Shown piece after piece: positions 1-8,783 of a DNA stretch of 64,000 bases. Positions within the stretch are counted from its first letter, which is position 1. Every line of letters begins with the position of its first letter. The DNA lies in contig NZ_CP061703.1 in assembly GCF_014764305.1 (NCBI RefSeq), positions 2,200,800-2,264,799 of the forward strand, given 5' to 3'. Under the pieces are notes generated by a model. It ran no database searches. It was not told where the DNA came from and saw nothing but the letters and a program-made list of their open reading frames with translations. Made by a program: the position numbers and the translations under genes. Source of the DNA: Mesoflavibacter profundi. GTDB taxonomy: Bacteria; Bacteroidota; Bacteroidia; Flavobacteriales; Flavobacteriaceae.

Positions 1-321
1 ACAATGCGTCTTGGTGCATGGGATTGTCATATAGAAAAAGATTCTATTGCCTATAAAGTATATCAATCACAAGATATTAAAGAGCGTCATAGACATAGAT
101 ACGAGTTTAACAGCGATTACAAAGATCAAATAGAAGCTGCAGGATTAAAAACTACAGGTTATAATCCAGAAACTAAATTGGTAGAAATTGTAGAAAATCC
201 AAGTCATCCTTGGTTTGTTGGAGTACAATATCATCCAGAATATAAAAGTACAGTAGCTAATCCACATCCATTATTTGTGGCATTTGTAAAAGCCAGTTTA
301 AAACATCATAAGACAAAATAA
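1..321 (+). CDS. pyrG: CTP synthase, C-terminal fragment (cut by window edge)
   Basis: The fragment is the end of the glutamine amidotransferase (class I) domain of CTP synthase, which makes CTP from UTP, ATP and glutamine-derived ammonia in the cytoplasm. The reading frame is open to base 1, and the first residues (TMRLG) match the conserved GTMRLG segment, so the true start lies upstream. The VQYHPEYKS motif near fragment residue 75 carries the His and Glu of the Cys-His-Glu triad; the Cys is outside the window. The RHRHRYEFN segment is also typical of the family. The gene ends 101 bases before the yidC start chosen here, in the same direction. Identity is clear although only about a fifth of the usual length of roughly 540 residues is present. 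Confidence 0.93.
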   Translation, partial: TMRLGAWDCHIEKDSIAYKVYQSQDIKERHRHRYEFNSDYKDQIEAAGLKTTGYNPETKLVEIVENPSHPWFVGVQYHPEYKSTVANPHPLFVAFVKASLKHHKTK

Positions 322-372
322 TGTCACTTTGACATTAAAATAAAAAGTGGTCGTATATTTGACCAAAATTTT

Positions 373-406
373 AGACCTGCTAGATTTTATTAAATTTGGC
401 AGGTCT
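373..406 (+). terminator. Hairpin between pyrG and yidC
   Basis: AGACCTGC (373-380) is perfectly complementary to GCAGGTCT (399-406) around an 18-base AT-rich loop. No long T-run follows, so it may be a weak terminator or an attenuating or processing hairpin rather than a strong stop. It lies 17 bases before the chosen yidC ATG. The loop end TTAAATTTGGCAG recurs in the hairpin after yidC. Confidence 0.45.
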
Positions 407-422
407 TAAACTGAAGAACAGA

Positions 423-2330
423 ATGGAAGAAAAAAAACTAGACATTAATTCGATAATTGGATTTATTTTAATTTTCGGAATTTTATTATTCATGATGTGG
501 CAAAATGCACCATCTGAAGAGGAATTAAAAGCGCAAGAGGCAGAGAAGCAAGTAAAAATAGATGCTCAGAAAAAAGCCGAAGCCGAAAAAGAAGACACAA
601 AAGTAGTCACTACAGAAGATTTTACTTCAGCAACAGACTCTGCTCAAGTAGCTGCATTACAATCTAAAATTGGTGCATTTGCTTATTCTGTAGCTACAGC
701 AACATCTTCAGAAAAAGAAATTAATGTTCAAAACGAAGTTTTAGATTTAAAATTTAATACAAAAGGAGGACATCTTTCAGAAGTAAGATTAAAACAATTT
801 GTAGACTTTGATTCTGTTCCAATTTACATAGTAAAAGACGGTAATTCAGTATTTAATCTTCAATTTCAAACAACAGATAACCGTACCTTAAATACTAAAG
901 ATTTATACTTCCAACCAACAGTTACAAAAAGTGGAGCCAATACTATTGTATCTATGAAGCTAAAAACTGCTCAAAATAAGTTTTTAGAGTACCAATACGT
1001 AATTAAACCAAACGAGTATATGGTAGATTTTACCATAAAATCTCAAGGTATAGAGACAGATATTAATACATCTAACCCAATAACTTTAGATTGGTCTCAA
1101 AAATTATATAGACACGATCAAAGTATCTCTTACGAGAATAGATACACACGTTTAACTTATCAAAACGATGGTGATGTAGATAAATTATCACAAATGAGTG
1201 ATGATGATGAAACTGTAGACGAGTTAGAATGGTTAAGTTACAGACAACATTTTTTTAGCACAATTCTAGTAGCAGATCAACCATTTAATAATGTTGCATT
1301 ACGATCTAAAAATCTTGTAGAAGACGAAGAAGTAGATTCTATTTACACAAAGCAATTTTCTACAAAATTAGATTTACCGTTAAGCGGAGCAAACCTAAAC
1401 AGTAATTTAAAATTATATTACGGTCCAACAGATAGTCAAATACTTAAACAATACGAAGGAAATATTGTAGAAAGTATACCATTTGGATGGGGAATTTTTG
1501 GATGGATTAACAAGTTTTTATTCATACCATTATTTAGCGGTTTAAGTAGTTTCTTACCTTACGGGATAGCAATTATTGTAATGACGGTTTTAATCAAATT
1601 AGCCATGTCATTTGTGCAATACAAGCAGTATTTATCACAAATGAAAATGAAAATTTTAAAGCCAGAATTAGATGCTATTCGTGAAAAATACAAAGACAAT
1701 AAGTTAAAAGCACAGCAAGAAACTATGGCGCTACAAAACAAAGCAGGCGCTAGTCCACTTGCAGGTTGTTTACCAGCATTAATCCAAATGCCAGTGTTTT
1801 ACGCGTTGTTTATGTTTTTCCCAACAGCATTTGCTTTAAGACAGAAAAAGTTTTTATGGGCAGACGATTTATCATCGTATGATGTTGTAGCAGAATTACC
1901 TTTTAATATTCCATTATATGGTGATCACGTAAGTTTATTCCCGATTTTGGCAGCAATTGCTATTTTCTTCTATATGAAATTAACAACGGGACAAAACCAA
2001 ATGTCTGCGCCACAACAAGAAGGTATGCCTGATATGGCAAAAATGATGAAGTACATGATTTACTTTGCACCCATTATGATGCTTATTTTCTTTAACCAAT
2101 ACGCATCTGGTTTAAGTTTATACTACTTTATTTCAAACTTAATTAGTATTGGTATCTTATTAGTCATCAAGAATTTTATTTTAGATGAAGACAAAATCCA
2201 TGCTAACATCCAAGTGAAAAAAGCGCAGCCTAAAAAGGAAAGTAAATTTCAAAGAAAGATGAAAGAAATGATGGAGCAGGCAGAAAAGCAAAAACAAATG
2301 CAAGAGCAACAAAGAAAGAAACGTAAATAG
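423..2330 (+). CDS. yidC: Membrane protein insertase YidC/Oxa1
   Basis: YidC inserts and folds inner-membrane proteins, alone or with SecYEG. The 635-residue protein has an N-terminal membrane anchor (about residues 10-28), a large periplasmic beta-rich domain (about 70-345), and the conserved Oxa1 core with several membrane segments (about 355-590). The core includes a GASPLAGCLPALIQMPVF stretch typical of the family. The tail is very rich in Lys, Arg and Gln, as in ribosome-binding C-termini. I chose ATG 423 because homologues begin MEEKKLDINSIIGF; the in-frame TTG at 396 would place the N-terminus inside the upstream hairpin. It follows pyrG in the same direction and ends at a good terminator. 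Confidence 0.95.
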   Translation: MEEKKLDINSIIGFILIFGILLFMMWQNAPSEEELKAQEAEKQVKIDAQKKAEAEKEDTKVVTTEDFTSATDSAQVAALQSKIGAFAYSVATATSSEKEINVQNEVLDLKFNTKGGHLSEVRLKQFVDFDSVPIYIVKDGNSVFNLQFQTTDNRTLNTKDLYFQPTVTKSGANTIVSMKLKTAQNKFLEYQYVIKPNEYMVDFTIKSQGIETDINTSNPITLDWSQKLYRHDQSISYENRYTRLTYQNDGDVDKLSQMSDDDETVDELEWLSYRQHFFSTILVADQPFNNVALRSKNLVEDEEVDSIYTKQFSTKLDLPLSGANLNSNLKLYYGPTDSQILKQYEGNIVESIPFGWGIFGWINKFLFIPLFSGLSSFLPYGIAIIVMTVLIKLAMSFVQYKQYLSQMKMKILKPELDAIREKYKDNKLKAQQETMALQNKAGASPLAGCLPALIQMPVFYALFMFFPTAFALRQKKFLWADDLSSYDVVAELPFNIPLYGDHVSLFPILAAIAIFFYMKLTTGQNQMSAPQQEGMPDMAKMMKYMIYFAPIMMLIFFNQYASGLSLYYFISNLISIGILLVIKNFILDEDKIHANIQVKKAQPKKESKFQRKMKEMMEQAEKQKQMQEQQRKKRK

Positions 2331-2350
2331 TATTTATAATTTCAAAAATT

Positions 2351-2390
2351 AAAGCTGTCAAAAAAATAAATTAAATTTGGCAGCTTTTTT
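2351..2390 (+). terminator. Rho-independent terminator after yidC
   Basis: AAAGCTGTCA (2351-2360) pairs with TGGCAGCTTT (2378-2387) with one G-U pair, followed by a T-run. It sits 20 bases after the yidC stop and separates pyrG-yidC from the MORN gene. Confidence 0.75.
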
Positions 2391-2469
2391 GTTATAACAA
2401 AACAGGCTTTAGCTCGTTAACAACTCATAAGTTTAATTCAATTTCCGCGAAAGCGAAACAATATTAAAA

Positions 2470-3174
2470 ATGAAATACATATTAACTTTTTTCATCTTTA
2501 CATTATCTGCAACAGCAATGCTAGGACAACAGTTTAATCAGTTTGATAGTAATGGTAAACGTCATGGAAAATGGAAGAAAAATTTTGAAGGTACAGAAGT
2601 ACTAAGGTACGAAGGTCAATTTGACCATGGTAAAGAAGTTGGTATTTTTAAATTTTACCAAAACTTAGAAAATAAAGCAGTATTAGCAGCAACCAGAAGT
2701 TTTACTAAAGATTCAGATTTAGCGCAAGTTGTATTTTACACATCAACAGGAAAAAAAGTTAGTGAAGGGACAATGCGAGGTAAAACTTACGTGGGTAAAT
2801 GGACGTATTATCATAAAAATAGTGACCAATTAATGACATCTGAATTCTATAATGATAAAGGCGAATTAAACGGATTAAGAACGACCTATTATCTAAACGG
2901 AAATTTAGCAGAAAAGGCAAACTATAAAAACGGAAAATTAGATGGACTATCACAATGGTTTTCTGGTGATGGTATCTTAATTAGAGAATACAACTATTTG
3001 GAAAATAAATTGCATGGTTTATATAAGTCTTACGACGAAAAAGGAAATTTAGTTATAGAAGGACAGTATAAAAATGATTACCGTCATGGGATTTGGAAAA
3101 CTTATAAAAACGGTAAACTTTTAGAAGAAAAAGATGAAACCAGACGCAGCAAAAATCCTTATAAAAAACAATAA
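2470..3174 (+). CDS. Exported YwqK-like MORN-repeat protein
   Basis: The protein has 234 residues. It begins with a Sec-type signal peptide (MKYILTFFIFTLSATAMLGQQ, cleavage probably near residue 20). The mature part is made of about seven to eight MORN-like repeats of the form G-x-x-H/N-G-x-W/L-x-x-Y, for example GKRHGKWKKN, GKLDGLSQWF and NKLHGLYKSY. Databases often label such proteins 'toxin-antitoxin system YwqK family antitoxin', but nothing here shows a toxin partner. In Bacteroidota these are usually single exported proteins of unknown role. It is bounded by terminators on both sides, so it is probably a single-gene unit. I do not assign a specific function. Confidence 0.8.
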   Translation: MKYILTFFIFTLSATAMLGQQFNQFDSNGKRHGKWKKNFEGTEVLRYEGQFDHGKEVGIFKFYQNLENKAVLAATRSFTKDSDLAQVVFYTSTGKKVSEGTMRGKTYVGKWTYYHKNSDQLMTSEFYNDKGELNGLRTTYYLNGNLAEKANYKNGKLDGLSQWFSGDGILIREYNYLENKLHGLYKSYDEKGNLVIEGQYKNDYRHGIWKTYKNGKLLEEKDETRRSKNPYKKQ

Positions 3175-3176
3175 CA

Positions 3177-3204
3177 AAAACGCCTCGAATTTTCGAGGCG
3201 TTTT
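3177..3204 (+). terminator. Strong terminator after the MORN gene, probably bidirectional
   Basis: AAAACGCCTCGA (3177-3188) and TCGAGGCGTTTT (3193-3204) form a perfect 12-bp GC-centred stem with a 4-base loop, starting 2 bases past the MORN gene stop codon. The A-run on the left gives a T-run on the minus strand, so it can also stop transcription coming from the fasciclin gene. Confidence 0.85.
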
Positions 3205-3212
3205 GACTTAAA

Positions 3213-3257
3213 AATGGTTAAAATAGCTATAAATTTTGTAGAATAATTTTAACCATT
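3213..3257 (-). terminator. Inverted repeat after the fasciclin gene
   Basis: AATGGTTAAAAT (3213-3224) is a perfect 12-base inverted repeat of ATTTTAACCATT (3246-3257), with a 21-base spacer. Read on the minus strand, the hairpin follows the fasciclin stop by 25 bases and is followed by a short T-run, so it is a candidate terminator of that gene. The AT-rich stem and long loop make it weaker than the hairpin next to it. Confidence 0.45.
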
Positions 3258-3282
3258 CAAATAAACATCAACTAACTAAAAC

Positions 3283-4680
3283 CTATTGCGGTGGCAATAT
3301 AACTTTATCTATTGCATGTACAACACCATTCGTAGCTTGAATATCTACAAGTGTTGTAATTATATTACTTGTTCTATTATTAGCATCTACTAATGTAAAG
3401 TTGGTAGCATCTGCTGTTATGTTTCCTCCTAATGTATTAACTGTTCCAGATGTTAATTGGCTAGATTGTACATTCGCAGCAACAATGTGGTACGTTAATA
3501 CAGCATCTACTGTCGCTGTTGGTAAATCTGTTAAAGCATTTGCGTTAAGCTCGGTTAATAAATCTCCAAAAGCAGCATCTGTAGGAGCAAAAACTGTAAA
3601 AGGTCCAGCATCTGCATCAGATACTGTATTTATGTAAGGTACAGTAGGCATTCCTGTGTCTGCATATTGTAATGCAGCTACTAGATTAGATAATGCTGGG
3701 TTAGAAGTTGCAAATGTAGCTATTGTTGGTAAGTCTATAACAGAATCTACAGCATGAATAATTCCATTAGTTCCTACTATATCTGCTGTTGTAACTGTAG
3801 AAGATCCGTTAAACATAACGCCGTTAGAAGTATTAAAATAGATACTTAAATTGGTCATATTTGGACCAGAAGCGTTTGTATTAGAATAACCTTCAACTAA
3901 AGTAGTTAAATCTGTAGATGTTATAGCTCCACTAATTACATGGTTTAATAAGATTTGAGATAATACACCAGCATCAACATCGGCTAAATCTGCTCCGTCT
4001 AAAAATGTAGTAAAAGCAGCATCATCTGGCGCTAATACTGTAAATGGTCCTTCTCCAGATAATACTGTAACAAGATCTCCTTCTGCAGCGCCTAATGCAG
4101 CAACAAGACTAGAAAAATTAGAATTATTTACCGCATGGTCTACAACAGTTGGTAAAGTAATTACTTGGTCAACAACATGAACTATACCATTTGAAGCCAT
4201 CACGTCTGGAATTGTCACTTCAGAAGCACTATTAAACATTACACCGTTTGTAGCATCAAACTTTAAACTAATATTTGAATTAGCTGGACCACTTGCAAGA
4301 GTACTTGTGTATCCCGATTGTAAATTAATTAAATCTGAAGATGTTACAGTTCCAGAGATCACATGATTTAATAAAGTCTGTTCTAATGCCTCATCAGGTA
4401 TATCTGCAACAGTATTCCATCCATTATCAGACATAAATTCAGCAAAAGCTTCGTCTGTTGGCGCTAAAACGGTAAAAGGTCCTGGACCGCTTAATGTCAC
4501 TGTTAAATTAGCTTCTACTACAGCAGCTACTAGACTACTTAAGTTAGGGTTAGATTGTGCTAATTCTACAATGTTTTGTGGTTGTTCTTCAATAACAATA
4601 GTTCCGTCATCGTCATCACTACATGACCAGAATACGATAGTTGTTAGTAATAACAACGATAAAAATTTTAAATTTTTCAT
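3283..4680 (-). CDS. Lipoprotein with three fasciclin (FAS1) domains
   Basis: The 465-residue protein carries a lipoprotein signal peptide ending in a lipobox (VFWSC, Cys at about residue 20), followed by an acidic SDDDDG linker. In Bacteroidota such a tail is compatible with export to the outer leaflet of the outer membrane. Three FAS1 domains follow (about residues 36-175, 176-320 and 321-465). Each repeats the family signatures GPFTVLAPTDEAF (H1 region) and NGIVHVVDQVI (H2 region); the third reads GPFTVFAPTDAAF and NGVVHAIDKVI. FAS1 domains mediate adhesion or matrix contact. The gene stands alone, faces the MORN gene and diverges from mnmA. The first two domains are more similar to each other than to the third, which suggests internal duplication. 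Confidence 0.9.
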   Translation of the reverse strand: MKNLKFLSLLLLTTIVFWSCSDDDDGTIVIEEQPQNIVELAQSNPNLSSLVAAVVEANLTVTLSGPGPFTVLAPTDEAFAEFMSDNGWNTVADIPDEALEQTLLNHVISGTVTSSDLINLQSGYTSTLASGPANSNISLKFDATNGVMFNSASEVTIPDVMASNGIVHVVDQVITLPTVVDHAVNNSNFSSLVAALGAAEGDLVTVLSGEGPFTVLAPDDAAFTTFLDGADLADVDAGVLSQILLNHVISGAITSTDLTTLVEGYSNTNASGPNMTNLSIYFNTSNGVMFNGSSTVTTADIVGTNGIIHAVDSVIDLPTIATFATSNPALSNLVAALQYADTGMPTVPYINTVSDADAGPFTVFAPTDAAFGDLLTELNANALTDLPTATVDAVLTYHIVAANVQSSQLTSGTVNTLGGNITADATNFTLVDANNRTSNIITTLVDIQATNGVVHAIDKVILPPQ

Positions 4681-4714
4681 AGCAATTTTTTATTGGTTTG
4701 TAAATTTTGTTTAA

Positions 4715-4722
4715 CAAATGTA
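4715..4722 (-). promoter_or_regulatory. Candidate -7 element of the fasciclin gene
   Basis: On the minus strand this reads TACATTTG, a match to the Bacteroidota -7 consensus TAnnTTTG, about 35 bases before the ATG. No TTG lies at the usual spacing upstream; the nearest CAA on the plus strand is only 13 bases away. The call therefore rests on one box. Confidence 0.35.
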
Positions 4723-4829
4723 ATTAAAAGTTAAACAAAAAAATCTTTAAATTATGTTAAAGTTATTTTGGGAATACTTATCAAGTATCTAAATACTTTG
4801 TAGAAAGTGATTACTTTTTTTAAATAATG

Positions 4830-4837
4830 TATCTTTG
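4830..4837 (+). promoter_or_regulatory. Candidate -7 element of mnmA
   Basis: TATCTTTG matches TAnnTTTG exactly and is followed by CA, as often seen in flavobacterial promoters. It lies 19 bases before the ATG at 4857. It also overlaps the in-frame ATG at 4827, which is why that upstream ATG is rejected as the start. No clear TTG box is seen at the expected spacing. Confidence 0.5.
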
Positions 4838-4856
4838 CATTTGCAAAAAATTAGTG

Positions 4857-6047
4857 ATGAGTAAAAGAGTAGTAGTAGGGCTTTCAGGCGGTGTAGATTC
4901 AAGTGTAGCAGCTTATTTGTTACAGCAACAAGGTTACGAAGTTATTGGATTATTTATGAAAAACTGGCATGACGATTCTGTAACAATTTCAGATGAATGT
5001 CCTTGGCTAGAAGATAGTAACGACGCCATGTTAGTTGCTAATAAATTAGGTATTCCTTTTCAAACTGTAGATTTAAGCGAGCAGTATAAAGAACGTATTG
5101 TAGATTATATGTTTAACGAATATGAAAAAGGTCGTACACCAAATCCAGACGTACTTTGTAATAGAGAAATCAAATTTGATGTCTTTATGAAAATTGCTTT
5201 AGACCTTGGTGCAGATTATGTAGCAACAGGTCATTATTGCAGAAAAAGTACGATTGAAAAAGACGGAAAAGAAATTTATCAACTTTTAGCAGGTAAAGAC
5301 GATAATAAGGATCAATCTTATTTTTTATGTCAATTATCTCAAGACCAATTAGCAAAAGCCTTATTCCCAGTTGGCGAACTTTTAAAACCAGAAGTTAGAG
5401 CAATTGCTAAAGAGCAAGACTTAATTACAGCCGATAAAAAAGACTCGCAAGGGTTGTGTTTTATAGGTAAAGTGAGATTACCTGAATTTCTTCAACAACA
5501 ATTAAAACCAAAAGAAGGTGTTATTGTTGAAGTTGAAAAATCTAATCAAATCTATAATCAAACACAGCCAAACTTCAATAATAAATTAGAAGAACTAGAC
5601 TTTTTAAGTCAGAAAAAAAGCTACACGTTATCCGATGGAAAAGTAGTAGGCAAGCATCAAGGTGCGCATTATTTTACAAAAGGACAACGTAAAGGATTAG
5701 CGGTTGGCGGTACAGTAGAACCACTTTTTGTGATTGAAACCGACGTAAATGAAAACGTGATTTACACAGGTCAAGGTAAAAATCATCCAGGATTATTACG
5801 CCATGTGTTATTTGTGTCTAATGACGAATTACATTGGATTCGTGAAGATTTATCAATAAAAGAAGGCGAAACTATGCAAGTTAATGCCAGAATACGATAC
5901 AGACAACCCTTACAAGATGCCACTTTACATAAAGTAGAAACTGGTTTGTATGTCGAATTTAAAGACGCACAATCTGCAATTACCGAAGGTCAATTTGTCG
6001 CGTGGTATTTAGGTGAAGAATTAGTTGGTTCCGGAGTTATTTCTTAA
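4857..6047 (+). CDS. mnmA: tRNA-specific 2-thiouridylase MnmA
   Basis: MnmA thiolates U34 of tRNA-Lys, tRNA-Glu and tRNA-Gln, using ATP to adenylate the base and a persulfide sulfur. The 396-residue protein has the PP-loop SGGVDSS (about residues 10-16). Two catalytic cysteines are visible at about C101 ([11 protein letters not shown]) and C201 ([10 protein letters not shown]). The C-terminal beta-barrel domain carries the [10 protein letters not shown] signature. ATG 4857 gives [12 protein letters not shown], the usual N-terminus; the in-frame ATG at 4827 would add ten residues encoded by the promoter -7 box. A linker of about 40 residues rich in Asn and Gln ([17 protein letters not shown]) precedes the barrel domain, a feature also seen in other Bacteroidota proteins. 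Confidence 0.94.
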   Translation: MSKRVVVGLSGGVDSSVAAYLLQQQGYEVIGLFMKNWHDDSVTISDECPWLEDSNDAMLVANKLGIPFQTVDLSEQYKERIVDYMFNEYEKGRTPNPDVLCNREIKFDVFMKIALDLGADYVATGHYCRKSTIEKDGKEIYQLLAGKDDNKDQSYFLCQLSQDQLAKALFPVGELLKPEVRAIAKEQDLITADKKDSQGLCFIGKVRLPEFLQQQLKPKEGVIVEVEKSNQIYNQTQPNFNNKLEELDFLSQKKSYTLSDGKVVGKHQGAHYFTKGQRKGLAVGGTVEPLFVIETDVNENVIYTGQGKNHPGLLRHVLFVSNDELHWIREDLSIKEGETMQVNARIRYRQPLQDATLHKVETGLYVEFKDAQSAITEGQFVAWYLGEELVGSGVIS

Positions 6048-6075
6048 ATTGCAGTAACTATAAATGGTTACTGAA

Positions 6076-7686
6076 ATGAAGCAGACTTTACTTATAATTG
6101 CTTTTCTAATAAGCTATTCAGTTTTTGCTCAAGAACACGCTTGGGTTTATCTTAATGACAAACCAAATAGTGCAACTGCGTTAGCAAATCCAATTTCAAT
6201 TTTAACTCAAAAAGCACTAGACCGTAAAGCGGCGCATAATGTTGCTGTAGATTATAATGATGTGCCTGTAGACGAAAGTTTTATATCACAAATCAAAGCC
6301 CAAACAGGAATTTCAGTTCTTGCTAAATCCAAATGGTTAAACGTGGTTCATGTATTAGGAACCGAAACCGATATTAATGCCTTAACAGGATTACCTTTTG
6401 TTGATCATATCGAATTTGCAGATGATAATCTTAATGCAAGACAATCTCAAAATCAGAATAAATTTAATATCGAATCAAGCCAAACGGTTTTTAATTACGG
6501 AAGCGCTGCTAACCAAATAGAAATGTTTAATGGCGACGATTTGCATCTAGCAGATTTTACAGGAACAGGAATGACCGTTGCGGTTTTAGATGCAGGTTTC
6601 CCAAATGTGCAAACCATGTCAGGCTTCAACCGTTTAAATACCAATAACGGAATTTTAGGCGGATATGATTTTGTAGATAGAAATCCAGACGTATATGCTT
6701 ACACAGGAAATGCACACGGAACATGGGTTTTAAGTGATATGGCTGGTTATGTCCAAGACCAATTTGTTGGTACTGCTCCAGATGCAGAATATTATTTATT
6801 TAGAACCGAAAACGCAGCTACAGAAACTCCAATTGAAGAAACACTTTGGGTTGAAGCCGCAGAACGTGCAGATAGTTTGGGTGTAGATGTGATTAATACA
6901 TCACTTGGTTACACTACTTTTGATAATCCAAATTATAGTTATACTCCAGCCGAAATGGATGGGCAAACCGCGTTTATAACTCGTGGAGCTAATTTTGCAG
7001 CCCAAAAAGGAATGTTATTGGTTAATTCTGCAGGAAATTCTGGTAATTCTTCATGGCAAATTGTTGGTGCGCCAGCAGATTCGCCTAACGTATTAAGTGT
7101 TGGAGCAGTCAATGCATCTGGTAATTACGCCTCGTTTAGTTCTCAAGGAAGTAGCGCACAACCAACACAAAAACCAGACGTTGTAGCGCAAGGTCAAGCA
7201 AGTTATGTAATTGGTACAAACGATGCTATTATTACATTAAACGGTACTTCGTTTAGCTCACCAATATTAGCTGGCGGCGTTGTATGTTTGTGGCAAGCAT
7301 TACCAACATTAAACAATCAGCAAATTATGCAATTGGTTCGTGAATCTGCTTCACAATACAATAGTCCTGATAACTTTTTAGGTTATGGAATTCCTGATTT
7401 ATCATTAGCATTAGCAAATGGATTGTCTTTGGTCGAATTTCAGAATGAAAATACTAAACTAAAAGTATATCCTAATCCAGTAAGTAATTTATTGTATGTT
7501 GAAATTCCTAGCCAATATGATACTGCAAACGTAAAATTATATGATATTTTAGGGAAAAAAGTACTTGAAAAAACAGTGTCTTCAACACAGAAAAAAATCA
7601 ATGTAAGTAATCTATCTAAAGGTGTTTATTTAGCAAAAATTGAAGCTAACGGATTAAGTATCACCAAAAAAATTATAAAAAATTAG
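6076..7686 (+). CDS. S8 subtilisin-like serine protease with T9SS sorting domain
   Basis: This is a secreted subtilase of 536 residues. It has a signal peptide (about residues 1-18, ending FAQ), then a prodomain-like region. The S8 catalytic domain carries Asp at about 172 (VAVLDAGFP), His at about 214 (NAHGTWV), oxyanion Asn in NSAGNSGNS and Ser at about 392 (GTSFSSP). The C-terminal 75 residues form a type A sorting domain (begins LKVYPNPVSN, ends with SITKKIIKN), the signal for type IX secretion and anchoring or release at the surface. ATG 6076 is preferred over the in-frame ATG at 6064 because it starts the signal peptide directly. It follows mnmA by 28 bases, and a small CAGTAAC/GTTACTG hairpin (6052-6073) covers the gap. 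Confidence 0.9.
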   Translation: MKQTLLIIAFLISYSVFAQEHAWVYLNDKPNSATALANPISILTQKALDRKAAHNVAVDYNDVPVDESFISQIKAQTGISVLAKSKWLNVVHVLGTETDINALTGLPFVDHIEFADDNLNARQSQNQNKFNIESSQTVFNYGSAANQIEMFNGDDLHLADFTGTGMTVAVLDAGFPNVQTMSGFNRLNTNNGILGGYDFVDRNPDVYAYTGNAHGTWVLSDMAGYVQDQFVGTAPDAEYYLFRTENAATETPIEETLWVEAAERADSLGVDVINTSLGYTTFDNPNYSYTPAEMDGQTAFITRGANFAAQKGMLLVNSAGNSGNSSWQIVGAPADSPNVLSVGAVNASGNYASFSSQGSSAQPTQKPDVVAQGQASYVIGTNDAIITLNGTSFSSPILAGGVVCLWQALPTLNNQQIMQLVRESASQYNSPDNFLGYGIPDLSLALANGLSLVEFQNENTKLKVYPNPVSNLLYVEIPSQYDTANVKLYDILGKKVLEKTVSSTQKKINVSNLSKGVYLAKIEANGLSITKKIIKN

Positions 7687-7734
7687 TTTTAAAAAAACTT
7701 AAACTTTCGCAAAAATTAAAAGTAAAATTTAATT

Positions 7735-7757
7735 CACCTCGAGCGCAGTCGAGAGGT
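7735..7757. repeat. Flavobacterial intergenic palindrome
   Basis: The gap before the flavoprotein gene contains CCTCGAGCGCAGTCGAGAGG, an imperfect palindrome. Relatives of this GC-richer motif are scattered between genes in many flavobacterial genomes. A similar element with a different core (TTCTCGCTATGCTCGAAATG) is found at 23563-23587. It could form a hairpin between the protease and flavoprotein genes, but no T-run follows, so I do not call a terminator. Confidence 0.5.
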
Positions 7758-7783
7758 CATAAATCAACAACTCAATAATAAAA

Positions 7784-8725
7784 ATGCAAAATAGAATTAC
7801 AGACTTATTCAATATTAAATATCCAATAGTACAAGGCGGAATGATTTGGAATAGCGGTTGGCGATTAGCTTCTGCTGCAAGTAATTCAGGAATTTTAGGT
7901 TTAATAGGCGCAGGAAGTATGTATCCAGATGTGCTAAGAGAACATATTCAAAAATGTAAACAAGCAACCGATAAACCTTTTGGGGTAAACGTGCCAATGT
8001 TATATCCTAACATTGAGGAGATTATGAATATTATTGTTGAAGAAGGTGTGAAGATTGTATTTACTTCTGCAGGAAATCCAAAAACTTGGACTAAATGGTT
8101 GCAAGACAAAGGGATAACCGTTGTACACGTGGTTAGTAGTGTGAAATTTGCATTAAAAGCGCAAGATGCTGGTGTAGATGCTGTTGTTGCAGAAGGTTTT
8201 GAAGCTGGCGGACATAACGGTCGTGACGAGACAACAACACTTACGCTAATACCAATGGTAAAAGAACATTTAAAAATTCCTTTATTGGCAGCAGGCGGTA
8301 TCGCAACAGGAAAAGCTATGTTGGCATGTATGGTTTTAGGCGCAGATGGCGTACAAGTTGGTAGTCGTTTTGTAGCGAGTACAGAAAGTAGTGCGCATCA
8401 AGCTTTTAAACAAGTCGTTGTTGATGCTAAAGAAGGCGATACGCAATTAACTTTGAAAGAATTAGCGCCAGTACGATTAATAAAAAATAAGTTTTTTAAT
8501 GATGTTGAAGCATTGTATAAAACAGCTCCAACACCAGAACAACTTAAAGAATTATTAGGTCGTGCTCGAGCAAAAAAAGGAATGTTTGAAGGCGATTTAG
8601 ATGAAGGTGAGCTTGAAATTGGACAAATTTCAGGATTAATTCATGACATAAAACCAGTTGCTGAGATTGTAAAAGAGATGGTTGATGAGTTTGAAAAGGC
8701 TAAAAAAGATGTGGCTAATTTTTAA
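7784..8725 (+). CDS. Nitronate monooxygenase / FabK-like flavin oxidoreductase
   Basis: The protein has 313 residues and belongs to the FMN-binding TIM-barrel family that contains nitronate monooxygenase (old name 2-nitropropane dioxygenase) and the enoyl-ACP reductase FabK. Visible signatures are the N-terminal YPIVQGGM, the glycine-rich GFEAGGHNGRDETTT loop (about residues 143-157) and the phosphate-binding AAGGIATG and GADGVQVGSRF segments (about 169-176 and 187-197). It is a cytoplasmic enzyme; the substrate cannot be decided from sequence. FabK is possible in principle, but this subgroup is widespread in Flavobacteriia beside other FabI-type reductases, so a nitronate- or quinone-type role is at least as likely. 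Confidence 0.82.
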   Translation: MQNRITDLFNIKYPIVQGGMIWNSGWRLASAASNSGILGLIGAGSMYPDVLREHIQKCKQATDKPFGVNVPMLYPNIEEIMNIIVEEGVKIVFTSAGNPKTWTKWLQDKGITVVHVVSSVKFALKAQDAGVDAVVAEGFEAGGHNGRDETTTLTLIPMVKEHLKIPLLAAGGIATGKAMLACMVLGADGVQVGSRFVASTESSAHQAFKQVVVDAKEGDTQLTLKELAPVRLIKNKFFNDVEALYKTAPTPEQLKELLGRARAKKGMFEGDLDEGELEIGQISGLIHDIKPVAEIVKEMVDEFEKAKKDVANF

Positions 8726-8771
8726 CGAATTATTAAAATAACTTTCTATAAAAATTTCTGCTTAAAACCAC

Positions 8772-8779
8772 TACTTTTG
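8772..8779 (+). promoter_or_regulatory. Candidate -7 element of the MATE gene
   Basis: TACTTTTG matches TAnnTTTG and ends 4 bases before the ATG at 8784. Transcription would then begin at or just inside the start codon. Either the mRNA is leaderless, or translation begins slightly downstream (for example TTG 8790), or the box is fortuitous. Confidence 0.38.
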
Positions 8780-8783
8780 CTTC

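Noticed and set aside
396-422. TTG at 396 as the yidC start
   Set aside because: It lies inside the right arm of the pyrG-yidC hairpin, and the ATG at 423 gives the usual MEEKKLDIN N-terminus.
2470-3174. Toxin-antitoxin role for the MORN protein
   Set aside because: The YwqK label comes from databases; no toxin gene is adjacent, and a signal peptide makes a cytoplasmic antitoxin unlikely.
3401-3637. Open frame on the plus strand inside the fasciclin gene
   Set aside because: It is the complement of a strongly conserved FAS1 coding region and shows no known motif.
4827-4856. In-frame ATG at 4827 as the mnmA start
   Set aside because: The extra codons overlap a TAnnTTTG promoter box and homologues start at [12 protein letters not shown].
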